Shown: one piece after another, positions 8,754 through 17,281 of the stretch
Layout: every line of letters starts with the position of its first letter
How positions within the stretch are numbered: the stretch's first letter is position 1
From: Enterococcus cecorum DSM 20682 = ATCC 43198
GTDB taxonomy: Bacteria; Bacillota; Bacilli; Lactobacillales; Enterococcaceae
Length of the DNA: 64,000 nucleotides
Direction: 5' to 3'
Assembly (NCBI RefSeq): GCF_000407565.1
Contig: NZ_ASWI01000003.1
Span: 869,501-933,500 of the forward strand
Notes under the pieces: generated by a model
What the model saw: only the letters and a program-made list of their open reading frames with translations
Database searches by the model: none
What the model was told of the DNA's origin: nothing
Translations under genes and position numbers: made by a program

Positions 8754-9098
8754 ATGATTAAGGGTACTTTTTACCGAACAGAATCAGGAACGATACATCA
8801 ATTTCGCATTACAGGTCATGCTGGGGCAGGAGAATATGGCGAAGATATCGTCTGTGCTGCTGTGAGTGCATTGAGCATCAATGCGATTAATAGTGTCTCT
8901 TCACTTGCTGGCATTGAAATGCAAGTTGAGGCAGATCAAGAAAATGGTGGTTTCCTAGAGGCGACGATTTCTGAAGATTTGACTCAGGAGCAAAAAAATG
9001 TCGCGCAGATTCTCCTTGAAAGCTTGCTTTTAGGTTTAGAGTCGGTACAAGAAGACTATCAGCAATATATCCAAATCAAAACCATTACAAATCACTAG
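8754..9098 (+). CDS. prp: Ribosomal-processing cysteine protease Prp
   Basis: A 114-residue protease that removes the N-terminal extension of bL27 in Firmicutes. The catalytic His and Cys are visible in GHAGAGEYGEDIVCAAVSAL (about residues 21-40). It lies between rplU and rpmA, its invariant position. The substrate site is present in the neighbouring L27, whose N-terminus reads MLKMNLQFF before AHKKG. ATG at 8754 is chosen over the TTG at 8751. Confidence 0.93.
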   Translation: MIKGTFYRTESGTIHQFRITGHAGAGEYGEDIVCAAVSALSINAINSVSSLAGIEMQVEADQENGGFLEATISEDLTQEQKNVAQILLESLLLGLESVQEDYQQYIQIKTITNH

Positions 9099-9110
9099 GA
9101 GGTGCATCTC

Positions 9111-9395
9111 ATGTTAAAGATGAACTTACAATTCTTCGCTCATAAAAAAGGTGGGGGTTCTACTTCTAACGGACGTGACTCACGTGCAAAACGCTTAGGT
9201 GCGAAACGTGCAGACGGTCAAACAGTTACTGGTGGTTCTATCCTTTACCGTCAACGTGGTACTAAGATTTATCCAGGTGTTAACGTTGGTATCGGCGGAG
9301 ATGACACATTATATGCGAAAGTTGACGGCGTAGTACGTTTTGAACGTAAAGGTCGCGACAAAAAACAAGTGTCAGTATACCCAGTTGCTAAATAA
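9111..9395 (+). CDS. rpmA: 50S ribosomal protein bL27 (precursor)
   Basis: A 94-residue protein near the peptidyl-transferase centre. It has the Firmicutes-type cleavable extension MLKMNLQFF; the mature protein starts at [15 protein letters not shown]. The presence of Prp next door and this cleavage motif together show that maturation is required. AGGAGGTG ends 6 bases before the ATG at 9111. A terminator follows, closing the operon. Confidence 0.98.
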   Translation: MLKMNLQFFAHKKGGGSTSNGRDSRAKRLGAKRADGQTVTGGSILYRQRGTKIYPGVNVGIGGDDTLYAKVDGVVRFERKGRDKKQVSVYPVAK

Positions 9396-9405
9396 TTGAA
9401 ATTCA

Positions 9406-9437
9406 ATAGTCCAAGATGTCTTCGGATGTCTTGGGCT
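9406..9437 (+). terminator. Terminator of rplU-prp-rpmA
   Basis: CCAAGATGTC, a TTCG loop, then GATGTCTTGG and GCTTTTTT: a stable tetraloop hairpin with a T-run. Confidence 0.85.
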
Positions 9438-9575
9438 TTTTTGGTGTGTTGAAACCCATGTGAATTCATTCTGATTTTAGCGAATAAATGACCTAAATTG
9501 TTTGTTTTAACGGATGAAACTGAAAAATGAGTATAAGTAGAATATATCTATTTTTTAAAATGACTATATTTTGCT

Positions 9576-9700
9576 TTGTTTGAAATTGAAAAATAGATTA
9601 TCATAGTGTGCTAGTATGTAAACGTAAATAACGATTAAATTTTATTTAAAATAATAAAACTCTCGGATGGCTGAACTCCTATAGCCTCCGGGAGTTTTTT
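9576..9700 (+). ncRNA. Candidate small RNA (promoter plus orphan terminator)
   Basis: The 382 bases between rpmA and the acetyltransferase hold no convincing gene. A possible promoter (TTGTTT at 9576, 17 bases, TATCAT at 9599) precedes a strong terminator-like hairpin, AACTC-CGG-GGCT with AGCC-CGGGAGTT and a T-run (about 9657-9700). The rpmA terminator is 220 bases upstream, so this second terminator has no obvious mRNA to stop. A transcript of about 90 bases is possible. A leader of the next gene is the alternative. Confidence 0.3.
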
Positions 9701-9777
9701 CGGCTCTTTGATTAGCGTTTGTTTTCTACAGTTTTTCACGATATAATAAATGTATAATTTTTTTGGAGTGGTGAAAA

Positions 9778-10314
9778 ATGAAAATTAGAGTTGCTGAAAT
9801 TGAGGATGCTGCGAGCTTAGTCGAAATTTATCGTCCTTATGTAGAAAAAACTGCGATAACTTTTGAATATGAGGTGCCAACTGTTGAAGAGTATACTCAA
9901 CGAATGACTCAAACTTTAAAAAAATATCCTTATTTAGTGCTAGAAAACGAACAAGAAAAGATTGTTGGTTATGCTTATGCAGGAACTTATAAGGGACGGA
10001 CAGCTTATGATTGGTCCGTAGAAGTAACGGTTTATTTAGACCAAGAAAATCACGGACATGGTTATGGTAAGTTATTGTACACCGCTTTAGAGGTATATTT
10101 ATCTAAGCAGCATGTCTATCAGTTAACAGCTTGTATTACTGCGGGAAATGGGGACAGTGAGCATTTTCATGAAAAGCTAGGTTATCGTAAAGTTGCACAT
10201 TTTGCGCAAATTGGCTATAAATTTGGTCAATGGTATGATGTTTGTTGGATGCAAAAGACTTTAGGAGATTTACCGTCTCAGCCAGCACCATTTATCCCTT
10301 TTAGTGAATTGTAA
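9778..10314 (+). CDS. GNAT acetyltransferase, phosphinothricin-acetyltransferase type
   Basis: A 178-residue N-acetyltransferase fold of the Pat/YncA group: it opens IRVAEIEDAASLVEIYRPYVEKTAITFEYE. The acetyl-CoA-binding motif A reads DQENHGHGYGKLLY near residue 90, and the end is FHEKLGYRKVAHF. Members acetylate small amines such as phosphinothricin or methionine sulfone/sulfoximine. The true substrate cannot be read from sequence. GGAGTGGTG precedes the ATG and TATAAT-like boxes lie just upstream. It appears to be a stand-alone gene before manR. Confidence 0.85.
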   Translation: MKIRVAEIEDAASLVEIYRPYVEKTAITFEYEVPTVEEYTQRMTQTLKKYPYLVLENEQEKIVGYAYAGTYKGRTAYDWSVEVTVYLDQENHGHGYGKLLYTALEVYLSKQHVYQLTACITAGNGDSEHFHEKLGYRKVAHFAQIGYKFGQWYDVCWMQKTLGDLPSQPAPFIPFSEL

Positions 10315-10350
10315 AAAGTATATATAGTAGTTTTTGTTGTGAGGTGAGGA

Positions 10351-13191
10351 TTGTTGAGTAAACGAATGGAACGAATTTATCAGTATGTCTATGAGCAGAC
10401 GGCCTTATTGACTAGTTCGCAACTAGTATTATCCGGTGTGACAACCAATGAAGTCGCCGAAGCTTTAGCCATTCAGCGGACGAATGCCAGTAAAGATTTG
10501 AATGAGTTGGTCCGGCAAGAGCGCTTGATGAAGTTAGAAGGTCGCCCAGTACGTTATGTGGTACAGACACAAAAAGAAATCTCAGCTACTTCTTATAAGG
10601 ATGCTTCCGTAGTTGTAAGTAAACCAACTGTAGAAAACATAGCGCAACTTCCTGATACATCTAATCATGTAGATATCTTCTCAAAAATTATTGGGATAAA
10701 AGGAAGTATGAAAAATGCGGTCGAACAGGCAAAGGCAGCGATTTTATATCCGCCACGTGGGTTGAATTGTTTAATTACGGGTCCGACTGGTTCAGGGAAG
10801 ACTTATTTTGCGCATGCGATGTTTCAGTTTGCCAAGGATAATCATGTGGTCCCTCAAGATAAGGATATGATTGTCTTTAACTGTGCTGATTATGCCAATA
10901 ACCCAGAATTACTGATGAGTCACTTATTTGGGTATGCTAAGGGTGCGTTTACCGGTGCCGATGATGAAAAAGAAGGGGTTATTGACCAAGCGAACGGCGG
11001 GATGCTCTTTTTAGACGAAATTCACCGCCTCCCTCCTGAGGGGCAAGAGATGATTTTTTACTTTATGGATCATGGTACGTATAGTCGTTTGGGTGAGACG
11101 GGTAAAAAGCATCAAGCGGACGTGCGAATTGTTGGGGCGACTACGGAAGATCCTACTTCGGCATTATTAGATACGTTTGTCAGACGGATTCCGATTAATA
11201 TTCAATTGCCAGCTTTTGAAAATCGACCAGCCATGGAGCAAATTGATCTGGTCCGGGTGATGGTTGCGCAAGAAGCCAAACGTATCCAACGCACGATTAC
11301 CTTGACAGAAGATGTGGTCAAAGCATTACTAGGTAGTGTGAGTTTTGGGAATATCGGGCAGCTGAAATCGAATGTCCAACTAATCTGTGCGCGTGGCTTT
11401 TTAAATCATATGAACCAGACGCAGATTGATATAGATTTGCATGATTTATCTGAAGGTATTAAGAATGGCTTAATTGTTTTGGCCAATAAGCGCGATCATT
11501 TAGCCCAGTTGCAAAAATATTTGGTGCCGAAATTAATTGTTCAACCAAATGAAAGCATCGTGGATATTAATACGGATTCTTATGAGTTGCCGTATAATTT
11601 GTATGATATTATTGGCGATAAAGCAGCCTTGTTAAAAGCAGAAGGAATCGACCAAGAAGCGATTAACCATTTCATTAAGACCGATATTAATATTCATTTG
11701 AAATCATTTTATAAGCATCATCAGTTTTCTTTCCAATCTGATAATAAGTTAGCTGAATTAGTGGATCAGCGTGTAATTGAAGTGACGCGTGAGATTTATC
11801 AGTTAGTTGAAAGTGAATTGAACATCGAATATCAGGCGAATTTCATTTACGCTTTTAGTTTGCATATCAGCAGTCTACTAAAGAAACTCAACCTCGGGGA
11901 GCAACGCCAGATTAACGACAATATTCGTACCATGATTAGCGATTATCCTGAAGAGTTTCAATTGGCTAAAAGAATTCGTAAAATGATTGAAGCAGCTTTT
12001 TCGGTAACGATTTTGGAAAGTGAAGATTATTATTTAGCGGCTTTACTTGTTTCGCTGAAATCCACTCCATCTGCAGGAAAAATAGGAGTCGTGGTCGCTG
12101 CCCATGGTCGTAGTTCGGCCTCGAGTATGGTGGAAGTCGTTTCTCAATTATTAGGCGTTGAGCAGTTAAGGGCTGTGGATATGCCTTTAGATATGTCTCC
12201 GAAAGTTGCACTAGAAAAAATCAAGAAAGCTGTATTAGAAGTCAATGATGGTAGCGGGGTTCTTTTGTTAGTAGATATGGGTTCGCTTGCGACTTTCTCT
12301 CAAGAAATTTACCGTCATACAAATGTTCGCGTGCGTACGATTGATATGGTGACAACGGCGGTGGTATTAGAAGCGGTCCGTAAAGCCTCGATGGTTGGCG
12401 CAGATTTGGATAGTATTTATGAAACGATGCGTAATTTCCGCGGCTATGGTCATGTCGATCACGAGGGCCCAACCGATGTCAAAAAGACCAAAGCAATCTT
12501 AGCCGTCTGTGCATCTGGAGAAGGAACCGCCCAACGTATCAAAGAAATTTTAGAGTATTCATTGCAAAAACGTCCAGGAACCGATTTAACGATTGTGACT
12601 TCATCTATTGCTCAAGTGAATCAAAAATTACCAGAAATTATGGAGCGATATCAAGTGATTGCCACGACCGGAATTGCCCAACCAAATATTCCAGTGCCAT
12701 TTATTACTTTAGAACAATTTATTGATGCGGATATTGATCAATTATTAGACCAATTATTAATAGAAGATGAATTACTTGATTTAGATCAGAAACAACTCGA
12801 GCAAAATGTCGATGAAGATGATACGCGCCAATTGTGTATTCAATTTTTAGAGCGCAATGTCACTTTTATCAATCCAAAGAAAGTCATCGATCTTTTGTGG
12901 AACTTTGCGGATAAAGTGATTGAACAATGGCAGTTTACCGATGAGTTGAAAGGATTTCGGATTAATTTTATCTTGCATTGTGGCAATATGTTAGAACGAA
13001 ATGTCTTACACCGTACCTTAACTCCACCAGATGGCTATCAAGGCAAACTTTATGGAAATGCAGCTTATGAGCAACTTCATTTGGCTACTCAAAGTCTTGC
13101 CAGAGCGCTAAATATCGATATTTTACCTGTGGAAGAGTATTATCTTTTAGAACTAATCGAAAATCATCGTGCAAGAATACAGTCTAAATAA
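10351..13191 (+). CDS. manR: LevR/ManR-type sigma-54-dependent PTS operon activator
   Basis: A 946-residue activator of sigma-54 RNA polymerase. Order: N-terminal winged helix (about 1-75); AAA+ domain with Walker A GPTGSGKT (about 143), the sigma-54 contact motif GAFTGA (about 197) and FLDEIHRLP (about 218); PRD1 (about 455-560); an EIIA-Man-like domain with AAHGRSS (about 584); an EIIB-like domain with AVCASGEGTAQ (about 717); PRD2 (about 830-940). Histidines in the PRDs and EIIA-like part are the usual phosphorylation points of PTS control. The downstream PTS genes have a sigma-54 promoter, so they are the expected target. The start is TTG at 10351 or 10354 behind GAGGTGAGGA. Confidence 0.93.
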   Translation: MLSKRMERIYQYVYEQTALLTSSQLVLSGVTTNEVAEALAIQRTNASKDLNELVRQERLMKLEGRPVRYVVQTQKEISATSYKDASVVVSKPTVENIAQLPDTSNHVDIFSKIIGIKGSMKNAVEQAKAAILYPPRGLNCLITGPTGSGKTYFAHAMFQFAKDNHVVPQDKDMIVFNCADYANNPELLMSHLFGYAKGAFTGADDEKEGVIDQANGGMLFLDEIHRLPPEGQEMIFYFMDHGTYSRLGETGKKHQADVRIVGATTEDPTSALLDTFVRRIPINIQLPAFENRPAMEQIDLVRVMVAQEAKRIQRTITLTEDVVKALLGSVSFGNIGQLKSNVQLICARGFLNHMNQTQIDIDLHDLSEGIKNGLIVLANKRDHLAQLQKYLVPKLIVQPNESIVDINTDSYELPYNLYDIIGDKAALLKAEGIDQEAINHFIKTDINIHLKSFYKHHQFSFQSDNKLAELVDQRVIEVTREIYQLVESELNIEYQANFIYAFSLHISSLLKKLNLGEQRQINDNIRTMISDYPEEFQLAKRIRKMIEAAFSVTILESEDYYLAALLVSLKSTPSAGKIGVVVAAHGRSSASSMVEVVSQLLGVEQLRAVDMPLDMSPKVALEKIKKAVLEVNDGSGVLLLVDMGSLATFSQEIYRHTNVRVRTIDMVTTAVVLEAVRKASMVGADLDSIYETMRNFRGYGHVDHEGPTDVKKTKAILAVCASGEGTAQRIKEILEYSLQKRPGTDLTIVTSSIAQVNQKLPEIMERYQVIATTGIAQPNIPVPFITLEQFIDADIDQLLDQLLIEDELLDLDQKQLEQNVDEDDTRQLCIQFLERNVTFINPKKVIDLLWNFADKVIEQWQFTDELKGFRINFILHCGNMLERNVLHRTLTPPDGYQGKLYGNAAYEQLHLATQSLARALNIDILPVEEYYLLELIENHRARIQSK

Positions 13192-13204
13192 TACAGTCAA
13201 GACA

Positions 13205-13264
13205 GCGATACACTATATACACTAAAATACAATTAGTGTATTCTTTATAGTGTATCGTTTTTTT
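13205..13264 (+). terminator. Terminator of manR, overlapping putative activator sites
   Basis: CGATACACTATA (13206-13217) pairs with TATAGTGTATCG (13246-13257) around an inner TACACTAA/TTAGTGTA stem, and seven T residues follow. The arms are made of the octamer ATACACTA/TAGTGTAT that recurs closer to the sigma-54 promoter. Confidence 0.8.
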
Positions 13265-13296
13265 GTTGATTTTTAAGCTTTTTTTAAGTAGTGTAT
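13208..13296 (+). promoter_or_regulatory. Putative ManR upstream activating sites
   Basis: The octamer TAGTGTAT or its inverse ATACACTA occurs five times: inverse at 13208 and 13217, direct at 13234, 13248 and 13289. All lie within 100 bases upstream of the sigma-54 promoter, the normal place for an enhancer-binding activator. Binding by ManR is an inference. Confidence 0.5.
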
Positions 13297-13308
13297 TGTT
13301 TTAAAAGT

Positions 13309-13325
13309 TGGCACGCATCTTGCTT
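13309..13325 (+). promoter_or_regulatory. Sigma-54 (-24/-12) promoter of the PTS operon
   Basis: TGGCAC, five bases, TTGCTT matches the sigma-54 consensus, with GG (13310-13311) and GC (13322-13323) exactly 10 bases apart. The activator gene just upstream carries GAFTGA, as this promoter class requires. Confidence 0.9.
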
Positions 13326-13409
13326 ATATTAAGGTGGATACAAAGGAGGGAGGAAATACTAAGGATTGAAAGGTACTGTATTTCTAAAAGTTTCAAAGGA
13401 GCAGTTAGT

Positions 13410-13904
13410 ATGGATGTCCGTTTAGTTCGAATTGATGACCGTCTGATTCACGGCCAAGTTGCGACAGTATGGGCGAAGGAAACCGGTATTGAACGCATCA
13501 TTGTTGTGAGTGATACGGTAGCGAAAGATGAGTTGCAAAAGTTTTTACTCAATCAAGCAGCTCCACCAGGCGTCAAGGCGAATGTTGTCCCTGTCGATAA
13601 GATGTTTGAGGTATTTTATAATGTATTATTTATCAATACCAAGGTCATGTTATTATTTACTTGCCCTCAAGACATCGAACGACTGGTACAAGCAGGCATA
13701 CACATCCAGTCAGTGAATATCGGTGGCATGCGTTTTTCTCCAGGTAAGAAGATGCTGACCAATGTGATTTCACTAGATGAGGATGATGTCCGATCTTTCC
13801 AATATTTGTATGGGAAAGGAATTGAATTGGAAGTCAGAACGGTGCCAGCTGATCGCAAGGTAAACTTTATGGATTTACTTTATCGTTTCAAAGATGCGAA
13901 ATAA
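13410..13904 (+). CDS. PTS mannose-family EIIB, stand-alone
   Basis: A 164-residue EIIB domain (sorbose/mannose family): MDVRLVRIDDRLIHGQVATVW, with the phosphorylated histidine in RLIHGQ. It repeats the B domain of the following EIIAB protein but is clearly diverged (for example MFEVFYNVLFINTK where the other has MIEVAKDPRFGNTK). Its codon use also looks less biased. AAAGGAG lies 8 bases before ATG 13410; a longer frame from 13308 would run through the promoter. In Listeria a comparable extra EIIB signals to ManR. A sensor role here is inference. Confidence 0.88.
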   Translation: MDVRLVRIDDRLIHGQVATVWAKETGIERIIVVSDTVAKDELQKFLLNQAAPPGVKANVVPVDKMFEVFYNVLFINTKVMLLFTCPQDIERLVQAGIHIQSVNIGGMRFSPGKKMLTNVISLDEDDVRSFQYLYGKGIELEVRTVPADRKVNFMDLLYRFKDAK

Positions 13905-13953
13905 AAGTCATCGTTGGTTGGAAGGTTAATTTAATCAGTAGGAGGTACAAAGA

Positions 13954-14940
13954 ATGGTAGGAATTATCCTAGCAAGTCATGGGGAATTCGCAAATGGTAT
14001 TTTACAATCAGGCTCAATGATTTTTGGTGAACAACAAAACGTTGCAGCTGTTACTTTAATGCCTAGCGAAGGTCCAGATGATGTCAGAGCAAAAATGGAA
14101 GCAGCCATTGCTACATTTGAGAATCAAGATGAAGTCTTATTCTTAGTCGATCTTTGGGGTGGTACACCATTTAACCAAGCAAATAACTTGCTTGAAGCAC
14201 ACAAAGACAAATGGGCAATTGTTGCAGGTATGAACTTACCAATGGTAATCGAAGCTTATGCTTCACGTTTTTCTATGAATACTGCGCATGAAATCGCAGC
14301 GCACATCATTGCTACAGCAAAAGATGGTGTGAAAGTGAAACCTGAAGAGTTAGAACCAGCTGAAGAAAAAGCAGCCGTTCAACAACAAGGTCCTGTAGGC
14401 GCAATCCCACCTGGAACAGTTTTAGGTGATGGAAAAATCAAATTTGCTTTGGTGCGTATTGATTCACGTCTATTACACGGTCAAGTGGCAACTGCTTGGA
14501 CAAAAGCAGTACAACCAACACGTATCATCGTTGTTTCGGATGCTGTATCTAAAGATGAATTACGTAAGAAATTAATCGAACAAGCTGCTCCTCCAGGAGT
14601 AAAAGCAAACGTTGTTCCAATTGCTAAAATGATTGAAGTCGCTAAAGACCCTCGTTTTGGTAATACAAAGGCTTTACTATTGTTTGAAAACCCACAAGAT
14701 GTAGTTCGTGCAATTGAAGGTGGCGTTGACATTAAAGAAGTTAACGTTGGTTCAATGGCTCACTCTGTTGGTAAAGTATTAGTCAATAAAGTATTGTCAA
14801 TGGATGCTAAAGACGTTGAAGCTTTTGAAACAATGAAAAAAGCTGGCGTGAAATTTGATGTTCGTAAAGTACCAAATGATAACAAAGACAATATGGATGC
14901 TTTACTACAAAAAGCAAAATCAGAGCTTGGTAATGCTTAG
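13954..14940 (+). CDS. manX: PTS mannose-family EIIAB
   Basis: A cytoplasmic phosphotransfer protein of 328 residues. The EIIA domain (about 1-130) has its histidine in LASHGEFANG. A linker rich in Pro/Gln/Gly (about 130-160) leads to the EIIB domain (about 160-325), with its histidine in RLLHGQVATAW. Phosphate passes from HPr to EIIA to EIIB to the incoming sugar. Codon bias is strong, fitting a major sugar transporter. AGGAGGT lies 7 bases before the ATG. EIIC and EIID follow in the same operon. Confidence 0.95.
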   Translation: MVGIILASHGEFANGILQSGSMIFGEQQNVAAVTLMPSEGPDDVRAKMEAAIATFENQDEVLFLVDLWGGTPFNQANNLLEAHKDKWAIVAGMNLPMVIEAYASRFSMNTAHEIAAHIIATAKDGVKVKPEELEPAEEKAAVQQQGPVGAIPPGTVLGDGKIKFALVRIDSRLLHGQVATAWTKAVQPTRIIVVSDAVSKDELRKKLIEQAAPPGVKANVVPIAKMIEVAKDPRFGNTKALLLFENPQDVVRAIEGGVDIKEVNVGSMAHSVGKVLVNKVLSMDAKDVEAFETMKKAGVKFDVRKVPNDNKDNMDALLQKAKSELGNA

Positions 14941-14975
14941 TTTACCAAATAAAGGACTTATATAGGAGGTTTATT

Positions 14976-15773
14976 ATGTCTATTATTTCTGCAGTATTAG
15001 TCGTAGTGGTTGCCTTTTTAGCCGGAATGGGAGGTATCTTAGATGAGTTCCAATTCCATCAACCATTAGTTGCTTGTACTTTAATCGGATTAGTAACCGG
15101 TAACTTAGAAGCCGGAATTATTTTAGGTGGTTCTTTACAAATGGTTGCCTTAGGTTGGGCAAACATCGGGGCTGCCGTAGCACCAGATGCTGCCTTAGCT
15201 TCTGTTGCTTCTGCAATTATCTTAGCTTTAGGTGGTCAAGGAGTTAAAGGTGTTGACTCTGCATTCGCTATTGCAATGCCTCTAGCTGTTGCTGGTTTAT
15301 TCTTAACTATGATTGCTCGTACTTTAGCCGTTGCTATCGTGCATGCAATGGACCGTGCTGCTGAAGCTGGTAACATTCGTGCTATCGAAATGTGGCAAGT
15401 AGTTGCTATCTGTATGCAAGGTTTACGTATCGCTATCCCTGCTACTTTACTTTTATTGATCCCTGCTGAAAGTGTGCAAGCTTTACTTGAAGCTATGCCA
15501 GCTTGGTTAAACGAAGGTATGGCAATCGGTGGTGGTATGGTTGTTGCCGTTGGTTATGCAATGGTTATCAACATGATGGCATCTCGCGAAGTATGGCCAT
15601 TCTTCATGCTTGGTTTCGTTATCGCTGCAATTACACAAATCACATTAATTGGTTTAGGGGTAATCGGTGTTGCTTTAGCATTACTATACCTACAATTAAC
15701 TAAGAATGGTGGTTCTGCTGGTGGTAACAGTGGATCAGGTGATCCTCTAGGCGACATTTTAAATGATTATTAA
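14976..15773 (+). CDS. manY: PTS mannose-family EIIC
   Basis: A 265-residue integral membrane subunit that, with EIID, forms the sugar channel. Many hydrophobic helices are visible, and LDEFQFHQPLVACTLIGLVTG near the start is the family signature. The end is Gly/Ser rich (GGSAGGNSGSGDPLGD). Mannose-type EIIC/EIID pairs are also the receptors of class IIa bacteriocins. It lies between EIIAB and EIID, with AGGAGG upstream. Confidence 0.95.
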   Translation: MSIISAVLVVVVAFLAGMGGILDEFQFHQPLVACTLIGLVTGNLEAGIILGGSLQMVALGWANIGAAVAPDAALASVASAIILALGGQGVKGVDSAFAIAMPLAVAGLFLTMIARTLAVAIVHAMDRAAEAGNIRAIEMWQVVAICMQGLRIAIPATLLLLIPAESVQALLEAMPAWLNEGMAIGGGMVVAVGYAMVINMMASREVWPFFMLGFVIAAITQITLIGLGVIGVALALLYLQLTKNGGSAGGNSGSGDPLGDILNDY

Positions 15774-15791
15774 GAAGGAGGAAAATGAGTA

Positions 15792-16703
15792 ATGGCTGAA
15801 AGAATTGAATTAAGTAAAAAAGATCGTTTAGCTGTAGCGTGGCGTTCAACTTTCTTACAAGGTTCTTGGAACTATGAACGTATGCAAAACGGCGGCTGGT
15901 GTTATGCAATGATTCCAGCAATTAAAAAATTATATAAAGATCCCGAAGATCGTAAAGCGGCTTTAAAACGCCACTTAGAATTCTTTAACACTCACCCATA
16001 TGTAGCATCTCCAGTATTAGGGGTTACTTTAGCGCTTGAAGAAGACCGTGCTAACGGGGCAGCTGTCGATGACGTTGCAATTCAAGGGGTTAAAATTGGT
16101 ATGATGGGACCTTTAGCCGGTGTTGGTGACCCAGTATTCTGGTTTACTGTACGTCCTATGTTAGGGGCTTTAGGTGCTTCTCTAGCTTTAGGTGGTAACA
16201 TTTTAGGTCCAATCTTATTCTTCGTATTATGGAATGCTATTCGTTGGGGATTCATGTGGTATACACAAGAATTTGGTTACCGTGCTGGTTCTAAGATTAC
16301 TGAAGACTTATCAGGTGGTTTATTACAAGATATCACTAAAGGTGCTTCTATCTTAGGTATGTTCGTATTAGCGGCCTTGGTTGAACGCTGGGTATCTATC
16401 AAGTTCACACCGGTTATTGCTGAAATCAAACTTTCAAAAGGTGCCTACATTGAATGGGATAAAGTTGAAATGTCTGGTAAAGGTATGAAGACTTTATTTG
16501 AACAAGTTCAAAGCGGTATGGCATTTGAACCAATCAAACAACAAACGCTACAAGGAAACTTGGATTCATTAATTCCTGGTTTAGTTCCATTACTATTAAC
16601 ATTCTTATGTATGTGGTTATTGAAGAAGAAAGTTTCTCCAATCGTAATCATCATTGCATTATTCATCGTTGGTATCGTTGGACACTTAATCGGATTATTA
16701 TAA
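15792..16703 (+). CDS. manZ: PTS mannose-family EIID
   Basis: A 303-residue membrane subunit that completes the transporter. It opens with the characteristic LAVAWRSTFLQGSWNYERMQNGGW and has GPLAGVGDPVFWFT in the middle. The membrane helices lie mainly in the C-terminal half. AAGGAGG precedes; an ATG at 15785 opens only a four-codon frame, so the start at 15792 is used. A terminator follows the gene, so the sigma-54 operon proper is EIIB-EIIAB-EIIC-EIID. Confidence 0.95.
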   Translation: MAERIELSKKDRLAVAWRSTFLQGSWNYERMQNGGWCYAMIPAIKKLYKDPEDRKAALKRHLEFFNTHPYVASPVLGVTLALEEDRANGAAVDDVAIQGVKIGMMGPLAGVGDPVFWFTVRPMLGALGASLALGGNILGPILFFVLWNAIRWGFMWYTQEFGYRAGSKITEDLSGGLLQDITKGASILGMFVLAALVERWVSIKFTPVIAEIKLSKGAYIEWDKVEMSGKGMKTLFEQVQSGMAFEPIKQQTLQGNLDSLIPGLVPLLLTFLCMWLLKKKVSPIVIIIALFIVGIVGHLIGLL

Positions 16704-16732
16704 TTCATTATTACTACTATTCGTTTATTGGA

Positions 16733-16766
16733 GAAGCGAGAATCAAATTGGTTCTCGCTTCTTTTT
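16733..16766 (+). terminator. Terminator after manZ
   Basis: GAAGCGAGAA (16733-16742) pairs with TTCTCGCTTC (16752-16761), then TTTTT. It may reduce read-through into manO. Confidence 0.85.
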
Positions 16767-16801
16767 ACTAAGTATGCTATGCTAATGGCGAGGTGAGAAA
16801 T

Positions 16802-17179
16802 ATGGTGCAATCTTTAAATACAAAAGTAGATTTAACAGTGAATGCGACATCCTTTATGGGCCTAGCAAACTATGGCAAAATCATGGTTGGTGATAAGGCT
16901 TTTGAATTTTATGATGATCAAGATGTGCGTAAATATATTCAAATCCCTTGGGAAGAAGTGGAATTTGTGATGACAACGGTTCTATTTAAAGGAAAGTGGA
17001 TTCCTCGTTTTGCGGTCCAAACCAAGAAAAATGGACGTTATCAGTTTGCTGCAAAAAATCCAAAGAAAGTCTTACGTGCCATTCAAGATCATATTGGTAA
17101 AAAGAAAATGCGCCGTTCGCTGAGTTTTTTCCAAATCTTTTCTCGAAGCATCAAGGCAAAATTTGGCAAAAACAATTAA
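16802..17179 (+). CDS. manO: DUF956 family protein (ManO)
   Basis: A soluble protein of about 125 residues, regularly found right after mannose-family PTS operons in Lactobacillales and often called ManO. It opens MVQSLNTKVDLTVNATSFMGLANYGKIMVGD and has a basic C-terminus. The fold suggests a PH-like regulatory module and no catalytic motif is seen. ATG 16802 follows GCGAGGTGAG at good spacing; a GTG at 16793 is within that site. Its exact role in PTS control is unknown. Confidence 0.8.
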   Translation: MVQSLNTKVDLTVNATSFMGLANYGKIMVGDKAFEFYDDQDVRKYIQIPWEEVEFVMTTVLFKGKWIPRFAVQTKKNGRYQFAAKNPKKVLRAIQDHIGKKKMRRSLSFFQIFSRSIKAKFGKNN

Positions 17180-17197
17180 ACTTAATTTTTTCGAGAT

Positions 17198-17241
17198 AAA
17201 CACATTAAATCGTGCAAAGTCAATGATTTAATGTGTTTTTT
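17198..17241 (+). terminator. Terminator after manO
   Basis: ACACATTAAATC pairs with GATTTAATGTGT and is followed by a T-run. Confidence 0.85.
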
Positions 17242-17281
17242 GTGTTAGAATTAAAAATATCTTAGAGAAGAGAAGGTAGAT

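Noticed and set aside
9526-9582. An 18-codon frame between rpmA and the acetyltransferase
   Set aside because: No ribosome-binding site and an AT-driven composition; likely chance.
13308-13409. Extended N-terminus for the stand-alone EIIB
   Set aside because: The extension would be translated from the sigma-54 promoter itself and shows no family similarity; ATG 13410 has a good ribosome-binding site.
14481-14732. An 83-codon minus-strand frame opposite the EIIB domain
   Set aside because: It is a shadow of the strongly codon-biased EIIAB gene.
15785-15799. A four-codon frame starting nearer the manZ ribosome-binding site
   Set aside because: It ends at once, while the EIID family start is clearly at 15792.
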